From contig CAMZLT010000161.1 of assembly GCA_947311745.1 (NCBI GenBank), positions 1 to 7,841 on the forward strand: a DNA stretch of 7,841 nucleotides, read 5' to 3'. Of the stretch, positions 5,109 through 7,841 are shown in pieces. The notes under the pieces are model-generated. The model saw only the letters and a program-made list of their open reading frames with translations. It was not told where the DNA came from and did not search any database. Both the position numbers and the translations under genes were made by a program. The number at the start of each line of letters is the position of its first letter. The first letter of the stretch is position 1. This DNA comes from an uncultured Flavobacteriaceae bacterium (GTDB lineage: Bacteria; Bacteroidota; Bacteroidia; Flavobacteriales; Flavobacteriaceae).

Positions 5109-6308
5109 TTAATTATTATTTACAAGGTATTTTATTAATCCGTTTTTAAGAACAGTAACAGATCTTATTAAATCCTCTTTTTTTAGTACATAAGCAATTC
5201 GTATTTGGTTTTTACCAGAGCCTTTTGTAGAATAAAATCCACTAGCAGGAGCAACCATTACCGTCTCATTATCTAAAGAATATTCCTCTAAAAGCCATTG
5301 TGCAAAATGATCGGCATCCGTAATAGGTAATTCTGCAATACAATAAAAAGCACCTTTTGGTGTAGAAACCTTTAAATTATCAATTTTTTGCAATTCAGCA
5401 ATTAAAATATCACGTCTTTTTTGGTATTCGTCAAGTACTTCATCAAAGTAGCTCTGTGGTGTTTCTAAAGCAGCTTCACTAGCAATTAGAGCAAAAGTAG
5501 GAGGGCTTAGTCTTGCTTGTGCAAATTTGATAACCGTTTGAATTAACTCTGTATTCTTAGAAACGACACAACCAATTCTTGCACCACACATACTGTATCT
5601 TTTTGAAACAGAATCAATTAGTATTGCGTGGTTTTCTAAACCTTTTTCGCACATTACGGAATGATGTGTCAATCCATCGTACACAAATTCACGATATACC
5701 TCATCTGCAATTAAGAATATATCGTGTTTTAATACTAGATTTTTTAGTTTTTCAATTTCCTCTTTTGTATATAAATATCCTGTTGGATTACCAGGGTTAC
5801 AAATTAAAATTGCTTTGGTTTTTGGTGTAATTAATTTTTCAAATTCCGATATATCTGGTAATGCAAAACCAGTATCAATTTTTGAGATTACAGGTTTTAC
5901 AATTACGTCATTAGCATTTGCGAAACCATTGTAATTGGCGTAAAATGGTTCTGGAATAATAATTTCATCTCCAGTATCGGTAATACTTCCGATAGTAAAT
6001 AATAAGGCTTCTGAACCACCAGTAGTAACCACAATATCGTTTTCTGTTACATGAATATTGTGCTTTTTATAATAATTTGCTAGTTTTGTACGATAGGTTT
6101 CCGAACCTTCAGATCTTGCGTATGACAATACTTTAATATCTGTATTATGGACTGCTTTTAAAGCAATTTCGGGAGTTTGAATATCAGGTTGACCAATATT
6201 TAAGTGAATTACTTTTGTTCCTCTTTTTTTTGCATTTTCAGCAAAAGGAACTAATTTTCGTATTGGTGATTGAGGCATTTTAACTCCTTTGTTTGAAATT
6301 TTAGGCAT
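5109..6308 (-). CDS. PLP-dependent class I/II aminotransferase (aspartate aminotransferase-like)
   Basis: This fold-type I aminotransferase probably moves amino groups between an amino acid such as aspartate and 2-oxoglutarate in the cytoplasm. At 399 residues it has the normal family length. The features run: N-terminal SPIRKLVPFAENAKKRG (14-30) and LNIGQPDIQTP (36-46); TTGGSEALLF (95-104) for the cofactor phosphate; Y123 stacking region EPFYANY; NPGNPTG (171-177); D202 and Y205 in LIADEVYREF contacting the PLP ring; the Schiff-base lysine K236 in DSVSKRYSMCGARIG (232-246); and R370 in QIRIAY for the substrate carboxylate. All catalytic residues are present. Exact amino-acid specificity cannot be read from this. 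It is the first gene of a minus-strand operon with the unknown gene at 4614 and is divergent from the transketolase gene. The ATG at 6306-6308 gives MPKISNKG, typical of Bacteroidota members. Confidence 0.94.
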   Translation of the reverse strand: MPKISNKGVKMPQSPIRKLVPFAENAKKRGTKVIHLNIGQPDIQTPEIALKAVHNTDIKVLSYARSEGSETYRTKLANYYKKHNIHVTENDIVVTTGGSEALLFTIGSITDTGDEIIIPEPFYANYNGFANANDVIVKPVISKIDTGFALPDISEFEKLITPKTKAILICNPGNPTGYLYTKEEIEKLKNLVLKHDIFLIADEVYREFVYDGLTHHSVMCEKGLENHAILIDSVSKRYSMCGARIGCVVSKNTELIQTVIKFAQARLSPPTFALIASEAALETPQSYFDEVLDEYQKRRDILIAELQKIDNLKVSTPKGAFYCIAELPITDADHFAQWLLEEYSLDNETVMVAPASGFYSTKGSGKNQIRIAYVLKKEDLIRSVTVLKNGLIKYLVNNN

Positions 6309-6328
6309 AATAATGGATTCTATTCAAA

Positions 6329-6340
6329 TGCAAATTTGCA
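6329..6340. promoter_or_regulatory. 12-bp perfect palindrome upstream of the aminotransferase
   Basis: TGCAAATTTGCA lies 21-32 bp upstream of the aminotransferase ATG, where it could serve as an operator for a dimeric regulator. Just beyond it, the minus strand reads ATTATTTG, one mismatch from TAnnTTTG. A short AT-rich palindrome can arise by chance, so a regulatory role is only a possibility. Confidence 0.3.
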
Positions 6341-6408
6341 AATAATACTTAAAATAAAGTTCTTTTTTTGTGTGTTTTTTTTTTGAAAAAAACATTTTTT
6401 ATTAGATA

Positions 6409-6428
6409 ATAATTTTATATAAAATTAT
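6409..6428. repeat. 20-bp AT-only perfect palindrome in the divergent intergenic region
   Basis: A perfect 10+10 inverted repeat centred on TATATA between 6418 and 6419. It lies 65 bp upstream of the transketolase ATG and 101 bp upstream of the aminotransferase ATG. The flanking poly-T and poly-A runs (6362-6400) make the whole area a likely bent or easily melted promoter region. No specific function can be assigned. Confidence 0.4.
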
Positions 6429-6463
6429 CAGATAAAAATGCGAATTCTAAAAAAATTAGTTTG

Positions 6464-6471
6464 TATTTTTG
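6464..6471 (+). promoter_or_regulatory. Possible Bacteroidota -7 promoter box for the transketolase subunit
   Basis: TATTTTTG matches TAnnTTTG and ends 21 nt before the ATG at 6493, implying a leader of roughly 14 nt. No TTG is found at the -33 spacing, so confidence is moderate. Confidence 0.45.
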
Positions 6472-6492
6472 TTTTTCTAAAAACACTAGATA

Positions 6493-7338
6493 ATGGCTTC
6501 AATAAAAGAACTTCAAGATTTTACAACACAAGTACGACGCGATATTGTACGAATGGTACATGCCGTAAAATCTGGACATCCAGGTGGTTCGTTAGGAACT
6601 GCCGAATTTTTTACTGTTTTATACAACGAAATTTTAGAACATAATTCAGATTTCAATATGGATGGTGTAGATGAGGATATATTCTTTTTATCTAATGGTC
6701 ATATTTCGCCAGTTTGGTATAGTGTTTTGGCTAGAACTGGTTATTTTCCAGTTTCCGAATTGGCAACGTTTAGAAAATTAAATTCTAGATTACAAGGACA
6801 TCCAACTACACATGAAAAACAACCAGGAATTCGTATGTCTGCTGGTTCTTTAGGTCAAGGTTTATCTGTTGCAATTGGTGCTGCTCATACAAAAAAAATG
6901 AATGGTGATACACATTTGGTATATACATTACATGGTGATGGCGAACTGCAAGAAGGACAAATTTGGGAAGCTGTAATGTATGCAGCAGGAAAAAAAGTGG
7001 ATAATTTAATTGCTACAATCGATTATAACAATGCACAAATTGACGGATCTGTTGATGATGTTTTACCTTTAGGAGATTTAAATGCAAAATTTACAGCATT
7101 TGGTTGGACAGTTTTTGACGTTAAAAATGGAAACGATATCGAATCGGTAAAAAATGGTTTAAAAAAAGCCAAATCCTTAGCAGGAAATGGCAAACCAGTT
7201 TGTATGATTTTACATACCGAAATGGGTAATGGTGTTGACTACATGATGGGTTCAAATGCTTGGCATGGAAAATTCCCTAGTGATGAACAATTAGAGAGTG
7301 CTTTGCAGCAAAACCCAGAAACTTTAGGTGATTATTAA
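6493..7338 (+). CDS. Transketolase, N-terminal (thiamine diphosphate-binding) subunit
   Basis: This is the N-terminal half of a two-subunit transketolase, which moves two-carbon ketol units between sugar phosphates in the non-oxidative pentose phosphate pathway. The 281 residues cover only the pyrophosphate-binding domain, the usual size of the split N subunit (full-length enzymes are about 650). Motifs: SGHPGGS (27-33), SNGHISP (67-73), LQGHP (100-104), GSLGQGLS (118-125), and the ThDP/Mg signature GDGELQEGQIWEA (148-160) closing with NN at 179-180. The protein ends naturally after NPETLGDY, so this is not a truncated long form. A TAG at 6487-6489 in frame just upstream leaves 6493 as the only reasonable start. 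The C-terminal subunit gene that normally follows is absent here: the next gene is convergent and unrelated, and the two stop codons overlap in TTAA (7335-7338). Confidence 0.94.
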   Translation: MASIKELQDFTTQVRRDIVRMVHAVKSGHPGGSLGTAEFFTVLYNEILEHNSDFNMDGVDEDIFFLSNGHISPVWYSVLARTGYFPVSELATFRKLNSRLQGHPTTHEKQPGIRMSAGSLGQGLSVAIGAAHTKKMNGDTHLVYTLHGDGELQEGQIWEAVMYAAGKKVDNLIATIDYNNAQIDGSVDDVLPLGDLNAKFTAFGWTVFDVKNGNDIESVKNGLKKAKSLAGNGKPVCMILHTEMGNGVDYMMGSNAWHGKFPSDEQLESALQQNPETLGDY

Positions 7339-7841
7339 TATTTATACACAACGGCATTAATATTCATACCAGCACCAACCGAAGCGAAAAGCAAAACATC
7401 ACCTTTGTTTATTTGATGGTTTTCTAAATTTCCTTTGCGTATTTCGTCTAATAAAGTAGGGACAGTTGCTACAGAACTATTACCATATTTGTTTATTGTC
7501 ATTGGCATAATGCCTTTAGGCATTTCTTTATTGTATAGTTTGTAAAAACGAGCAACAATCGCTTCATCCATTTTTTCATTAGCTTGATGAATCAATACTT
7601 TTGAAACGTCATCAATAGAAACACCACTTTTATCTAAAGCAATTTTCATAGCATTTGGTACATTTGTTAGGGCAAATTCGTATATTTTGCGACCGTGCAT
7701 TTTAATATAATTTATATTTTGTGCAACATTTGGATTAAAAGATTTACCATAAAATAAATAAAAGGCTTCCTCTTTAGTAAAAGTTTGTGCAGCAGTACTT
7801 AAAATTCCGTTAGAATCTGTATCTGATTCACTTCCCTCTAC
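7335..7841 (-). CDS. 3-oxoacyl-ACP synthase III (KAS III/FabH-type), C-terminal part (5' end outside window)
   Basis: The minus-strand frame is open from the right edge (VEGSESDTDSNG...) to the TAA at 7335-7337, giving 168 visible residues; the ATG at 7698-7700 is internal. The family performs decarboxylating Claisen condensation of an acyl-CoA with malonyl-ACP, starting fatty-acid or related acyl-chain synthesis. Visible signatures are LIHQANEKM (about residue 82 onward), with the catalytic histidine, YGNSSVATVPTLLDEI, with the catalytic asparagine, and the terminal FASVGAGMNINAVVYKY strand that matches the family's GFGxG(x)xxG end. The active-site cysteine would lie upstream, outside the window. 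It may be the housekeeping FabH or one of the FabH-like paralogues common in Flavobacteria, including those of aryl-polyene or flexirubin clusters, so I give no symbol. Confidence 0.88.
   Translation of the reverse strand, partial: VEGSESDTDSNGILSTAAQTFTKEEAFYLFYGKSFNPNVAQNINYIKMHGRKIYEFALTNVPNAMKIALDKSGVSIDDVSKVLIHQANEKMDEAIVARFYKLYNKEMPKGIMPMTINKYGNSSVATVPTLLDEIRKGNLENHQINKGDVLLFASVGAGMNINAVVYKY

Noticed and set aside
6362..6400. T-rich and A-rich runs as an intrinsic terminator
   Set aside because: They lie between two divergent gene starts, with no GC-containing stem next to them, so a terminator there makes little sense.
6438..6644. A 68-aa plus-strand reading frame overlapping the transketolase start
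   Set aside because: It is Cys/Arg-rich, matches no family I know, and overlaps the well-supported transketolase frame. It is an out-of-frame shadow, as are the open frames opposite pcm (613-837), the dehydrogenase (2424-2738), the transposase (3727-4035) and the aminotransferase (5579-5830).
7335..7700. Reading the last gene as a complete 121-aa protein
   Set aside because: The same frame continues open to 7841 with KAS III-like residues, so the Met at 7700 is internal.
1..7841. CRISPR array, tRNA, rRNA, riboswitch, phage or defence module
   Set aside because: I saw no regularly spaced repeats, no cloverleaf-like or rRNA-like sequence, no long conserved leader, and no nuclease, toxin or phage genes.

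Overview
The window is low-GC chromosomal DNA that reads as the core genome of a marine-type Flavobacteriaceae (Bacteroidota). Three things support this. The proteins look like flavobacterial versions of their families. Start codons lack Shine-Dalgarno sequences and instead sit behind short AT-rich leaders. Matches to the Bacteroidota -7 promoter box TAnnTTTG lie just upstream of several starts. I cannot name the genus from the sequence alone.

Layout, left to right. (1) 1-584 (+): the 3' part of an ATP-grasp ligase gene that enters from the left edge. It converges on (2) pcm, 603-1247 (-), protein-L-isoaspartate methyltransferase, a protein-repair enzyme. (3) A 154-bp divergent intergenic region holds a TAnnTTTG match on each strand. 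(4) A two-gene (+) operon follows: a Gfo/Idh/MocA oxidoreductase (1402-2361), then 12 bp later a 3-hydroxybutyryl-CoA dehydrogenase (2374-3261). The operon is followed by a perfect 26-bp hairpin (3297-3351). (5) An intact 1152-bp insertion sequence of IS481 type (3454-4605, transposase on -) has terminal inverted repeats and a perfect 6-bp GTTAAT target duplication. (6) A two-gene (-) operon follows: a PLP-dependent class I/II aminotransferase (5109-6308) and, 21 bp downstream of it, a small protein of unknown function (4614-5087). The IS landed 2 nt past the stop of that small gene. (7) A 184-bp divergent AT-rich region contains two palindromes. (8) The N-terminal half of a split transketolase lies at 6493-7338 (+), and its stop codon overlaps that of (9), the C-terminal part of a KAS III-type 3-oxoacyl-ACP synthase (7335-7841, -) that runs off the right edge.

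The genes are mostly unrelated housekeeping metabolism: protein repair, acyl-CoA metabolism, amino-acid transamination, the pentose phosphate pathway and fatty-acid-type condensation. I see no defence system, CRISPR array, tRNA, rRNA or phage module. The unusual material is the IS, with a structured leader that could shield its transposase from read-through transcription, and the transketolase half that lacks its usual C-terminal partner gene next to it. I found no convincing undescribed system.
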